Source of the DNA: Podaxis mareebaensis
Taxonomy: Eukaryota > Basidiomycota > Agaricomycetes > Agaricales > Agaricaceae
Direction: 5' to 3'
Length of the DNA stretch: 64,000 nt
Assembly (NCBI GenBank): GCA_018524725.1
Contig: JAEUWP010000139.1
Span: 1 to 64,000, forward strand
The notes beneath the pieces are model-generated. The model searched no databases, had not been told where the DNA came from, and saw only the letters and a list, made by a program, of their open reading frames with translations. Positions 1 through 10,983 of the stretch are shown here, piece after piece. The position numbers and the translations under genes are program-made. Every line of letters starts with the position of its first letter. The first letter of the stretch is position 1.

Positions 1-506
1 TTCCCCCTCCTTTTTGCCTACTGGACCCAGCCCCTCGCCTTTCTACACTGGCACTGGCCCCCTCTCCCTCTTCCTCCATGCCAGCTCTGGCACCTGCCCC
101 CTATCCCAGGGTACACTTTTGGGACCTGCTTGGAAGCTGGCCTTCTGGGGTTGCCTCACTGCTGCCCCACAGTATTTCTACCTTGCACTGCCCTTGCGCC
201 TGGTGCTTGGCTCCCTTGGGAGATTCTTCTGCTGCCAGTCCTGGACCTCATGGCTGCCTGGGCCTTACCTTCTTACCCATTGATTGGTCCTCCAGCAGAG
301 CTGATCTAGCAGCCTCACCTGGGCTGGGCTGCTGATTTGGCCTAATGAAGAAGCAGTTGGCTGTAAGGCTGAGTTCTGTTTTGCTCTTAGATTAGCTCCC
401 TTTGTATTTAAAGAAGACCTTGCAGAATGGCATACTCCCCACTTCCTCCCCTTGTTTTTGCATGGGCCACTCTCGGAAACAGTATGCTACCTAGCATTTA
501 GATTGC
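1..506. other. Pyrimidine-rich stretch before the oxygenase-like pseudogene
   Basis: The plus strand is strongly C/T-rich, with many TGCC, CCTC and CTGCC runs. The same base bias continues into the pseudogene that follows, so this is probably its upstream part or a lost 5' exon region. Short open frames rich in Pro, Leu and Ser run through it, but I find no recognisable domain and no convincing splice pattern. Confidence 0.4.
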
Positions 507-2073
507 TTGACTGCTCTGGAATTCCACCTTGCAAAAGAAGCAGTCTTCAGGCATGCCCAGCATGATGAGGACCTCTGCTATCTCCTTGCCAATGCCTATG
601 GTGCAAGCCAGCACCTAGTTCTTGCTGAGCACATTTACCACTACTACTATCCACCCAACCTCCCCCAGCAAAAGCCTACTTCCCTTGTCAATGAGTTCAT
701 GGCCTGGACAGGGCAAAGTGACATTTCCCCCTTCATATCACCTGTCTTGCAGGCAGCACTAGTAGCCTGCTCACTGGAGCATGGTCAGTACCAAGTTGAG
801 AAGTGGGCTCTCCTTGTTTGTACTCAGCTGAATCCCAAAGCCCTGGATTGGGACTATTTCCTTGCATTGGTACCCACCATTACCTGCTCCCAACTCTCAA
901 ATCCCTATCCACTCCCCCTTCTCTATGTTGCTGAAACCCAAGCTATCCACTGCTGAAATGAGTGGTTCATATACTGAAAGCCCCCTGCTGACATTCACAA
1001 GACTCAGAAGCTCATCCACGATCTTGATCCATCCAAGCTTGAAATTGACTTGAAGCCAGGGAAGAGTGCCCAATTCCAGGATCCCTCTGGTGCCCTCATT
1101 GCAATTGTCATCCGGAATGCCTGCACTGGCCCAGGCATTGTTCAATTTGTTGATTGCTCAATCAAGAAGGCTATTGATATGAGGAACTCCTGCCGGGTAG
1201 GTTTCTTTTTGCCTTGATGTATGCCAGACTCACAGGCCTTGGCAGAAAGAAAATGCTGGCCATCTTTCTCAGATGGGCTACTCAGCAGGCTCAATGAGTT
1301 GCCCCCAACTTGGTTGGGTTTGAAACATCCAAGTTCACAAGAAAAATATGGCAGAACACAAGCTTACAAACTACAAGTGCAGCTCTTCTTTCACTGTTCT
1401 CTGGAGCCTTGCCCAGACCATTCTCCCTGGTGAGGTTATTGGTAACTTCACTGACTTCATTCAGCAGCTTGATTTGCTGCACATAGATGCTGCTGGCTCC
1501 ATAGACCCTGATCATGATAGCCAGGGCCACTACTCCATTGACCTTGATGGCCAGGAGTTTGTGTACCATGATGCCGAGCTTGCCCCTCCATGTGGTGTCT
1601 GCACTGAAAATTATACAAGGTAAGGTCCTGAATTCCTCTTCAAGTGCTTAATGCGACCTCTAACTTTACCTCCTGAAAGGCATATCCATACGGAGAGGCA
1701 GCCCCACAAGTGGGCCATTGCGTGGACAACTTTCCAAGTCTTTGATTACTCCCTTTGCCAGGGTTCTATTGATGCAGGAGGCCATTTTTTCATTTCATCT
1801 TATGAGATTCACATCCAGGCAGCAGCCAACACACTCATAGCCTGGCGACCTTCTGACTGGCATGGAACCAGCCTTTACCTCATGGATTCCAAAAACCCCA
1901 GCAAGGAGTACCACCAGTGCGGTTTGGCCCTCATTACAGGACCTTGTATTGTAAGTGTTGCAAAGAAACTAATGATGGGGGAGATTGGAGAGAAGGAGGC
2001 TGAAGAATTGGCCCTCATTCATGAGCCTGACAAGTTTGACAAACTCTGTGCTCAGATTATAGGGCTGGGATAA
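507..2073 (+). pseudogene. Degenerate 2OG-oxygenase-like (TET/JBP-type?) fungal gene
   Basis: Fragments that read as one protein lie in order. They are a helical segment (507-956, starting LTALEFHLAKEA), an exon around 1005-1197 (KLIHDLDPSKLEIDL), a core exon around 1270-1620 (FVYHDAELAPPCGVC) and a last exon to 2073 after an intron at about 1621-1678. The last exon carries IHTERQPHKWAIAWTT and IAWRPSDWHGTSL. These resemble the uncharacterised oxygenase-like proteins amplified in mushroom genomes, which I relate to the TET/JBP class; that class assignment is inference. Decay signs are a TGA at 1321-1323 inside the core exon, frame changes near 955, and no credible ATG at the 5' side. The last exon is followed by TAA at 2071. 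C/T-rich coding-strand composition sets it apart from all neighbours and suggests a mobile or amplified origin. Confidence 0.5.
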
Positions 2074-2258
2074 GACCAGGTGTCCTCAGGCTGAAATGGC
2101 ACATATTTTTTTCTCTTATTTTCCTTTTTCTCTCCTCTTTGATACATAGTACTGGAGGGCTGCTTTGATAATACATGACTTTTTTTATTCCTTTGGCAGC
2201 CGGCACCTCGCCCTGGCCTCTCTGTGGGTGGCTGTCCAAATAAGGCTATTGGTCCCTG

Positions 2259-2372
2259 GCTCAGCTGAAGTTCACACGGCTCAGTACCTGAGCTGAGCTA
2301 CTTTTCCAGCTTATTAAGAGCTTGGGAGCTGCATGTTAGCCGAGCTGCCCCTGAGCTGAGCCGAGCCGAAAT
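2259..2372. repeat. GAGCTGAGC-type short repeat cluster
   Basis: Within about 115 bp the motif GCTCAGCT / GAGCTGAGC and variants ending in CGAGCC recur at least five times in both orientations. The cluster lies 185 bp past the pseudogene's stop codon. It can pair with itself and looks like low-complexity DNA near a mobile-element boundary. The rest of 2074-2684 holds no gene I can support. Confidence 0.5.
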
Positions 2373-2684
2373 TTAACTGAACCATTACAACACTACATTG
2401 TCACGATTTGTCACGTTGCCTTAGTCGGTTTTGCATGTTGCCTAGATTTGCTCCTAATGTTAAATTGATAAACAAATCCCCACGGTGCGATCATCGACCT
2501 TCTCATTAACAGTGTGATCCACGACAACTTACGTCGGCTTCATGATGTGTACACAGAAGTAGGTGATGATCACAGGGGCGCATTCTTCAGTGCACTTTTC
2601 TGTGAGAACCGGCAGCTTATTCTTAATATATTTGGCTCAAGTGCATTTCGCTTTGCCCAAAGAATAAAACCAAGAGGAACGAGC

Positions 2685-4349
2685 TCATGTGATAAGTCGA
2701 GCGGGAAGGTATTGGAGCATACGAAGACGTTGTCCATAAAACACGGAAAGAGACTCGGACATGTCCTCATAACGGAGCAGTACAACACCATTGAATGGAT
2801 CAAACCAACGCAATCTAAGCCAGCCACAGTAATTGGGACCAACCATATTTTCGAGCTTGACCATTGTGATTGTTGACTCTCTGCCGGTTTCAGTACGATC
2901 GAGTTCCGTCCGGAAGGCGATGAAATCGTATTCACACCGTCTATGTCTTCCCTTTTCGACCAGAAGGATACCCAGAGCTGTTTTGGATGAAGGTGGAACA
3001 TCATAGTAGATGAAGTTGTAGATCCTGTGACTCTCGTCGGGTGAAATGCATGCTGAGCAAGATGCGCGGACTTCTGCGAGGGTCGGTATCTCTCCTTGTG
3101 CGGGTGGTAGTCGAATATCCCAGTTCACTAGTGTATTTCCTACCAGCCCGATGACAGTATATCTGGCAGGCGAGCGTGGAAAAAATTGGAGGCCGGTACT
3201 ACTACGGACGGGTAGCGAGATTTCGTGCGTCCGCCGTACACGTTGGTTGGAAAGGTCCTCGGGTGAAGGGAGGGCATAGAAGTGGGCATTCCCCTTGTCG
3301 GAGACCCGAATCAAGTGCCAAGGAGAAATGAAATCGTCCATCCGATCGTTTAACTGAGGCTATTGGAATGATAAAGTTACCTGAGCAATTTTCACAAGGC
3401 TCAAAGCAACTTACGTTTAATGGCAGCACTGGCACCATCTTTGCTGTTGGAATATGAAAGACGACAACAGGGTTGTATTTGGCTTGCGATACGAGCGCGT
3501 AATCTGTTGGAACATGGGAGGGCGGCGCGAGGGCGGCAGGGTTGGATTCCACTTGTGATATGAGCGCGTAATCATGCTGGATGGTCAATGTAACGTTTTT
3601 TGCCATTGCGTCTTCTACAGGCACCGAAGCTTCTAATGAGGCACTCAGGACCGAATTGCGCTGTAATTTTATGCGTATAACCTCCCTGATTATTACTAGT
3701 AAACAATCGGAAGGTTTTACAGGGAGCAATAAAATGGCTCACAAACTGTATCGAGCTTCATCGTCTCCCTCGGAAACCCCAATATATCCAATGCGCATTG
3801 AGTTGGAATTCATGAAGCTATGGGTAATCGTCTGACTACGCTTGGAATCTTGATCAAGTCGATAAGCGAAGACGTGCTTGGATGGGTTATCCGGCGGAGA
3901 CCAAACGAATAGGATCTCCTTTGAAGCCCTTACTCCATATCTCTTTACTACGTAGGGTCCCATCGTACCCAAGTAAATAGGACCGTTGATTTGAACATCG
4001 TCCTGGAATATCGCATGCGGTACACCCTTTTGAACTCCAGTCCACTTGTCCTTCATTATTTCGCCGCGCAGGAGTATCCTCTCTAGCTCTGCAACTTCCA
4101 GGGATTCACTAATTTCAGGAAGCGTGTAATCGCAGTTGGAGTGCATTTTCAGCCAGATGCTGCGTTCCAAAGATAATCGATGCAGCCTTCGGCAAACCTG
4201 GAGAAACAAGGACTGGTGAGTCAACGTCGCGGAGATTAATGTGTCGACGCGGGGGAGACCTTTCTGCAGGAAATAGCATCTGAAGGCGAGAGTACTCCAA
4301 GCAACTCGATGAGGATATCATCTGCAAGTGACAACAAGTGCGTGGCCAT
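2685..4349 (-). CDS. F-box protein, divergent member of the window's F-box family
   Basis: The N-terminus reads MATHLLSLADDILIELLGV, then SPSDAISCRKVCRRLHRLS across the first intron (about 4200-4258). This is a clear F-box, which normally docks a protein to Skp1 in an SCF ubiquitin ligase. Exon 2 (to about 3745) has the family signature ELERILLRGEIMKDKWTG, corresponding to ELEKVLLRAELVKDVWTG in the tandem array at 37-44 kb. A third exon follows, then an intron near 3360-3410 and a long C-terminal exon ending TGA at 2685. That exon keeps the family's terminal layout (DPFNGVVLLRYEDMSESL). The C-terminal region is probably a substrate-binding beta-rich domain, but no known repeat is visible. Much more diverged than the array copies, so an older paralogue. 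F-box assignment is firm; the target is unknown. Confidence 0.75.
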
Positions 4350-4661
4350 GGTGGAAGGCGTCGTAGCGCTTGCAGTGGTATAGACAGGTGTTTGTTCCCA
4401 TAGGGATGATGTACAGCCCGGGAATTCCGATTGATACTTATGTGCAGTACGGTAGTTTTTATGGCTTCGTACATGCCCTTGTCACTGCCTTGAGCGGCTG
4501 CAATTACATGACATGGAAGCCTCATGGTCCAGAAATACCCCAGGCTCATAATCTGGTCGCCCAGGAGCGTCAATTACACTACTCGAACAAAAATGGGGAG
4601 AAGTGCAGGGAGAAGTACACCAAACATTGAGCAACTACGGCAAGAACATCTCATACATAGT
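4350..4661. other. Intergenic, promoter side of the F-box gene
   Basis: This is a short space between the start of the F-box gene and the stop of the acyl-CoA dehydrogenase gene on the same strand. The reading frames here are out of frame with both neighbours and have no domain resemblance. I see no promoter motif I would defend. Confidence 0.4.
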
Positions 4662-6910
4662 TCAGAGCTTTGTACCAAATACAATCTTCTCGTTCACCTT
4701 CACCCTCATCTGTACCTTGCCAGCATCCTTGGACTTCTTGACTTCCTCGATGTTCATTTCCAGGCCACTCTGCACAACCCACCTCTTGAAGATCTCTGCG
4801 TCTACTTCCGCCTCGGGTTCCTTCTGCCCATGGGACCATATAGCATGCTCGAGGAGGTAGACGCTCGATGCAATAGAACCAACCAACAGGAGTGCTGGGC
4901 GAGGGACCAATGGAGAAAGGGGCTTATTGTACGTGGTGGAGAGTTCGCTAAGAGCCTTGTCGAGGAGCACGAACGAAGGTTTGAGATCCTCAATGAGGTC
5001 GGAAGGCGTTGAAGAGATGATTGAACGCGCCCACTGATCAGGTCAGTTACTAAATCTTGATCAGAGATGAAATAATGGGGGACGCACAGCGATAAAGGCC
5101 TGCAAATTCTTGGGGTCCGTCGCAGACCTCACCAGATCCAATGCCAGGACAGTCACAGTCCCTTCCCAGATCCTATTTCCGGGGTATGGTCAGTTTCTGT
5201 GGATTATTCCACTATGAATAGAGAACGAACTTTTCAACCAATGCATCTCGAATGGACCTCCCGAACCCATTCTCCTCCATGTATCCGGCACCTCCCAAAG
5301 CTGCCATAGCCTCCTCCATCCCTGCGCATGCATTCTCCGCACAATACGCCTTCACCACGGGGGTCAACATTCTCAACCTCCCCTCAACATCTTCCCTCTC
5401 CTCCTTGCTACCACCACCACACTCCGACTTACCCAATAGCTCGACTACACCGAAAAGGAAATGTGCCAAGGCACGGTAGAGCAGGTTGACTTCGGCGAGT
5501 TGAGCCACATGGATAGGCGCATCCTTGAGCAACGTTTTCCCGCTTTGGATGCGCCTGACTGTGGCATATGAAGTTGCCAATCCAAGGCATTTACGTAGGT
5601 TTCCGACACTGGCACAGGAAGACCAGATACGGGTGATGTTGAGTATTGGAGTGATGTTCTTGACTCCTTTACCCAACTCCCCGAGGAGGTACCCTTCGGT
5701 CCCTTCCAGCGTGAGCTCGGCGGTTGGCAAGGCATGAGTGCCGATCTTGTTCTTGAGCCTGTGGACGAATATGTTGTTGCTCGTGGGTGTGGGCTTTGGT
5801 CCGTTCGGAGGTGGGAAGAGTGGAAGCCGGAGTGGGATCAAGAAGAGTGACAGGCCCCTTGAGCCGGCTTCGAGGGTTCCTGTACGGGCCAGTGCGACGG
5901 AGATTTCGCTGTCAGTTGCGCTGGAGAACCATTTTAAGCCGTTTAGTGTGTACTTGGGGCCATAAGAGGTTGCTTGTCCGGTAGGCGTTGCCGTGGTCTC
6001 TGTCAAGGAAACATCTGAACCACCTGGACGCTGTTGACGATTCACGTTAGAAACTGAGGGCGGTACTAAGTAAAGACAACACGAGCCTCTGTCATCCATT
6101 GACCAGAAGTGAAAGCCATCGAAGGGTCGCGACTGAGGAACTGATGAGTCGAGAGCAATAGCCACTGAGTTTCAACGGCTAGCGCACCTGATAAGGCGTG
6201 GAAGGATATCCTTCTTGGCTCGTTCGTTTCCAATTAACTCAATAATTCGGGCAGCTCCGTCTGTCATGCTCAGTGGACAGAAGACCTTTCATCAGAGGGC
6301 CCTCCTCAGTATGATGGAACCAAGAGATCTTTCGCAGTAACATGACGTACCTCATGCGAATCTCCAACCATCAAGACAATCTTCGCAAAACCATAGATTC
6401 TACTAAACTCTTTGTATTTTCGTTCATAAAATATCGCAGGGATCCCTTCTTTTTGAGCAGCGGCTTTGAGGTCACGCCAGCCTTCGCTCGTGTGTAGTTC
6501 GTCGACGCGGCGGCCCCATTGATCGTATTGAATGAGCTGGGGTGGATAGATCTTGGTTCCGGATCCCAGATCACGGATAGCTGGTTTATTAGATAGCGTG
6601 GTTAGCGGAAACGTTGTTTCTGAGAGGCGGGTATGCGCACTGGTTATCACATCATTTCCGAAGCGGACGAGGTCCGGCTCGACGTCCTCGAACGTGCTAC
6701 GGCGTTTGTGTTAGCTTTTGTGTACAGTAAGTCCAAGTGGGGTCCGCGTAATCACCTTTTGGGTAGTAGCCGTTTCAACAACCCTGGCAGGACAGGATCT
6801 GAGGTGTACACATTGGATTCTGGAAATGGAATCTATGATGATGTCAGAAAGTAAGCATAGGCAACATGCGATGTCGAGCTCGCCTGTTGGAAGCCTTCTT
6901 CAATACGCAT
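4662..6910 (-). CDS. Acyl-CoA dehydrogenase, AidB-like
   Basis: A flavoprotein of the acyl-CoA dehydrogenase superfamily. Members oxidise acyl-CoA thioesters; the AidB-like branch has uncertain substrates. The spliced product begins MRIEEGFQQ-IPFPESNVYTSDPV and continues through FEDVEPDLVRFGNDVIT. It then has the FAD/substrate motif GQWMTE-RPGGSDVS, a middle beta domain (YTLNGLKWFSSATDSEIS) and the C-terminal helical domain with AALGGAGYMEENG. IWEGTVTVLALDLV holds the Glu-Gly-Thr motif expected for the catalytic base. At least seven introns are inferred. Two of them (6833-6883 and 6031-6086) are best explained by GC donors. The start was chosen because MRIEEGF is typical of fungal homologues and joins in frame. 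It is divergent from the cyclin gene. Homology is confident; the exact substrate is unknown. Confidence 0.85.
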
Positions 6911-7270
6911 TGCTCTCGATACCAACGAAAGCGTGGTGGGCAGTCAATGGGGACCGGGTAACTAATGCCGTTAAGTATGTTGTAACCGCGATGAGAATGA
7001 ACTCTGATGCACATTGCATATGATAAAGCTTCCTATGTTCCTGGGTCAAGACATCATGTGCACAACGATGACACTCAATGATGGGACATATTTCTGATTG
7101 CCTGTCAAGTGAGCAATCGAAGGCTTGGAGTACGTCTCTGTATTGTCCGAACAGAGGTTTCTCCAGTGTTGTGCACTTGAAAGACTCGGAAGAGTTATAT
7201 AACTTGCCGACTGTGATGTACCCAAAAGGGAAATCAGCAAACCATCATTAATCCATTTTTGACCTTGACC
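6911..7270. promoter_or_regulatory. Shared intergenic promoter region (dehydrogenase / cyclin)
   Basis: This 360-bp interval lies between two divergent start codons, so it must carry both promoters. No clear TATA box or other known element is visible. Confidence 0.35.
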
Positions 7271-8770
7271 ATGTATTCAACCGACGGCGGCCACTCTCGT
7301 GCTCAATCTCCCTCAAATCTCGCAGCCTCTCGTTTCAAGTTCTACCATCCGTACTTCGTACCCTCGGACGTGGAATTCCTATCCGAAAGGCAACGCGGGA
7401 AGCTCTCACTCTCTCAGGAAGAAAAGCTTCGCCAGAATGCGTGTGGATTCTTGGAAATTATGGGTGCGCGCATTGGATTGTAGGTAGATCCTTGCATTAT
7501 TTGCTCAGGTAGAGAACTCACCTGTCTTTCACGATAGCCCAAGGCGGACGATTGCTACAGCCCAAACACTGTACCATAGGTTCCACTTGTTCTTCCCAAG
7601 AAAGGATTTCAACTATATCGTACGTTATCTTCTCTGGATTATGATCAATAACTGACTGGTGCTCTGTATAGGATGTCTGCCTTGCTGCCCTCTATGTATC
7701 AACGAAAATGCACGACACCTTGAAGAAACCCCGAGAACTTCTGGCTGTCTCTTATGCTGTCCGATTTCCTGACCTGGCTGCAAAATCTAAACACCCAGGA
7801 GGAGAAATTGATCTGGATTCTATGGATCCTCAGGTGCGATGTCTTGTCCATTGCTGGTCCTCTCTTGAAATTTGAGCCGTAATTGCCCAGGTGGTTGAGA
7901 ATGACCGACAGAGATTACTGGCAGTAGAACGGCTCATTCTCGAGACTATTTGCTTCAACTTTACGTGTCGTCTGCCATTCCCGTATGTCATCAAGATTGG
8001 GCGAGCACTGGGAGGTTAGCATAAGGTGCTCGCGTCCAGAGACTACTTATACTCATAGACTACACCTGGGCAGCGACAAAACCGTTGACAAAACTGGGTT
8101 GGAGACTTGTCATGGACTGGTATGCTGGAATCCGTCGCTTCATGGTGTTGGTTACTTATTCAACCTTGTTCAGTCATCGCACACTCTTACCTCTACAGTA
8201 CCCGCCCCATATCATTGCATTGGGTGGACTATACGTTGCATGCCTTCTTACCTCTTTTGAGCAACCGCTTTCGGATAACCCAGAACGAATAGCCGCAGAA
8301 GAAATCGCCCAAAAGTTGAAGAAGAAAGGTGACTGGGAAAGGAAGTTCCAGTCACAGGTAGAAGACCTCGAAGGTAAGCAGAAGTCGCGAATCGCAATCT
8401 AGCGCTAGTGAACATGATTTCAGATATTGCCCACACTCTCCTCGACCTTATAATCCAATTCATACAAAATCCCTCGGCATCAACATCACCAAGCACGCCA
8501 TCCTCGCCTTCACCCCACCCTGCGCGCCACTCGAGTCACCACCATCCTCACGTAAACCAAGCCCAGTCACCATACAACGCCGACCAACTAATACGGCTGA
8601 AGATTGCTATGCGGGAAGCAGAACACCCGCCCCGGCAGCGACCGTCCTTGGGCATGATAGACGCGAGTTACATCTGGCATCCCGACGACCCAAATCTACT
8701 AGGGAGGAACGAGGGCACTGTGAGATTCTTGTTCACACCTCCGGGTGTTGGAGGGCCGAATGTAGCATGA
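7271..8770 (+). CDS. Cyclin of a transcription-type CDK (Ctk2/Bur2/cyclin K-like)
   Basis: Two cyclin folds are visible after splicing. The first has RRTIATAQTLYHRFHLFF and VCLAALYVSTKMHDTLKKPR (the Lys and Glu of the cyclin box are in place). The second has TKLGWRLVMDCHRTLLPLQ followed by PPHIIALGGLYVACLL. This arrangement fits the cyclin partners of kinases that phosphorylate the RNA polymerase II C-terminal domain (CTDK-I or P-TEFb type), acting in the nucleus. Introns occur near 7480-7538, 7621-7672, 7834-7891, 8016-8058, 8122-8174 and 8374-8422. The tail is Ser/Pro/His-rich and ends PPGVGGPNVA. The ATG at 7271 is the first in frame; the frame upstream contains only a TTG. Which of the Ctk2, Bur2 or cyclin K/T groups it belongs to cannot be settled by eye. 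Confidence 0.85.
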
Positions 8771-9095
8771 TATGAACGTTCCTACTTGCTCCTTCGCTGC
8801 GTAGTAGGTTTGGGGAATTGTTTACATGACACATCAGCGTGACGTGAGCGAAACTATAAATAGGCGCTGCGGTGCCGCACCCTAGGCATCAACAACCTGG
8901 TGTTGGGACACCGGCGGAATGTGATTCTCCTTGTCCTTTGTTATCTCTATACATAATCTGCGGCATCCTTGTTGCCTCGCGCGGGCAGTCGCAAGGCAGA
9001 TTTATACTGCGCAAGTACACCTGAAAGCCACACCATACCCCCTATCAACAGTCCTACGCTGTTGGGTTGGAGTCATCTAAACGGAGGTCCGAACT
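8771..9095. other. Intergenic, promoter of the wax-synthase-domain gene
   Basis: This holds the 3' end of the cyclin gene and the promoter of the next gene on the same strand. A TATA-like element is listed separately. Nothing else is recognisable. Confidence 0.4.
8855..8862 (+). promoter_or_regulatory. TATA-box-like element
   Basis: TATAAATA lies about 235 bp before the ATG of the wax-synthase-domain gene. It is a good consensus match, but the distance implies a long 5' leader, so its role is uncertain. Confidence 0.25.
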
Positions 9096-10697
9096 ATGGA
9101 TGCGATTTGGGATGAGTGAGTATCTAAATCCCTCAAAGCTCCGAAGCAGTTACTCATGGTCACTCTTGTGCAGAGTGAAGACAGGCACACACTTGGCATT
9201 TCGTACCCTCGTGCCTCCAGCGGAAGAGCGCACTCCGCTGACATGGAGCAATGGGATCATTCCTCTACTATGTTACGTCCCTCTCGTATTCATGGCCTAT
9301 CTTGCGCGGAGGCCCGATACCTACCCTATACGACTGTTGTTGGTGCCTTCGACTGTTTCCGGGGTCCTATTTGCTGCCTACCATTTCACCTGGACGCAAC
9401 CTATACTGAATGTGTACAATTGGGGTCAATGTGAGTGATCCGCGTCGGCTACTGGAGAGGATTGACGTTCGCATGACTGACATACACATCCTTCATCGGA
9501 ACTAGGCCTCATGGCGGCGGTCACGATAGCGAAAGCACTCGAATACGGCCTAACGAAAGAAGGCATGCTCAAAATCGGAGAGTCCCGTCCAGGTGTAGTC
9601 AAGGGCAAATCCAAACCCTCAGACACGACTGATGGTGTAACCAACGGGTACCACCCTCACCAAGAAGCAACTCACCAGCCCCAGCACAAATACACCGCAC
9701 CCTGGCTATCTGACGCGTTCGAACTCCTACACACAAACCGAGGCCTCGCCTTCAAGTTCGGCCAAGGGACATACCTTCCCCCATTCACGCGCCCTCTAGA
9801 TTCAAGAGAAGCCTTCCTCGCTGCCACGTTCCGTTCTTTCATAACCAACTACCTACTCTTGGATTTCTGCGAATCTATAATCAAATCCTTCCCTGGCGGC
9901 ATTGGCACGCCTTTAGGGGGAAGCATATTTTACTCTTCCCTCGCAGCACCCTTTCCCCGGTACCTCGTCTCCACTTTCATCCATATCCTAACTGGATTCG
10001 CACTCCTCTCAGGGTTTGGAATGGTGTACGACCTATGCACCCTGTTCGCTGTGGGCGTAGTCGGCACGTCACCCACAGCATGGCCTCCGGTATTAGAGGA
10101 TCCGTGGTTGGCCAACTCAATGCATGAGCTCTGGTCGAGGAGGTGGCACCAACTCCTGAGACAGACCTTCCTCGTCTACGGAGGCTACCCAGGGAAATGG
10201 TTATTCCAGACCCTTGTAGGAGTTATCCTAGTCCCTTTGACTTTGTTCTCCCCTTCCGACACACGGTCGAGGCAAGCCGTGATGACTCAATTTGGTAATC
10301 TGGGTATGCTTCTGGGGACGTTCGTAGCTTCGGGTTTGTTTCATGAGTGCGCGATGTATTCGATGAATAGGGGGTTTGATTTTACGCCTGTGATCTTCTT
10401 TGCCGCACAGGGCCCTATACTTATCGGTGAGCGGTTGTGGAGACAGATTACTGGGCGGAGAGTAGGCGGAAGGGCTGGGAGACTTTGGGTGTACTTCGTC
10501 ATGTTCATTTTGGCTCAACCTATGGGTGCGTTTGGCGCAGTTTGCTTCAAAATTGACGTGATCCTGACGAGCTTGCTTGTCTAGTGAACTCGTGGCACCG
10601 TCGCGGTCTTGCGGGTGGTATGGTATTACCACCGAAGCTCAGTCCAATGAGGGTTATTGCCCTGCCACTGTTGCGCAGGATTATTCCTTGGGTGTAG
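9096..10697 (+). CDS. Wax synthase domain membrane O-acyltransferase
   Basis: An integral membrane protein of the MBOAT-like wax synthase family, which moves acyl chains from acyl-CoA onto alcohols or related acceptors in the ER. The short first exon encodes MDAIWDE and joins a hydrophobic exon (LTWSNGIIPLLCYVPLVF). The large exon from about 9506 contains many helices and SMHELWSRRWHQLLRQTF, matching the family's conserved FWxxRWHQ-type motif. FVASGLFHECAMYSMNRG supplies the conserved His expected at the active site. Introns fall at about 9116-9171, 9431-9505 and 10526-10583. The last exon ends PLLRRIIPWV then TAG. Basidiomycetes have many copies, often in secondary-metabolite settings, but nothing around this gene suggests such a cluster. 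The substrate is unknown. Confidence 0.82.
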
Positions 10698-10983
10698 TGA
10701 TTTGTTTACGGGGGGTCTATCATCGCGTTTAGTCTAGAGTTTTGTTGTACGAAGTATAATCCGTGATTCGGGGTTGCGGTTGACGACTAAGCTAACTGGA
10801 GCGGCGATTATGATTAATGTCTACCTAAGCCCTTAGCATACCAAACTTCACTAGAGAGGAGACTGTAAAATATGAGCACGATTACGAGACCATAGGAGTA
10901 GAAGTCCAAATAGAAAAACGACGTAAAAAGCCCCAATACCAAAAACATGTAAAAGAAAGAAGGGGAAAGAACAGACGAGAGGC

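Noticed and set aside
3046..3279. Plus-strand open frame
   Set aside because: It is antisense to the C-terminal exon of the F-box gene and has no family resemblance.
6718..7023. Plus-strand 101-codon frame
   Set aside because: It is antisense to the first exons of the acyl-CoA dehydrogenase, whose spliced protein is clearly conserved.
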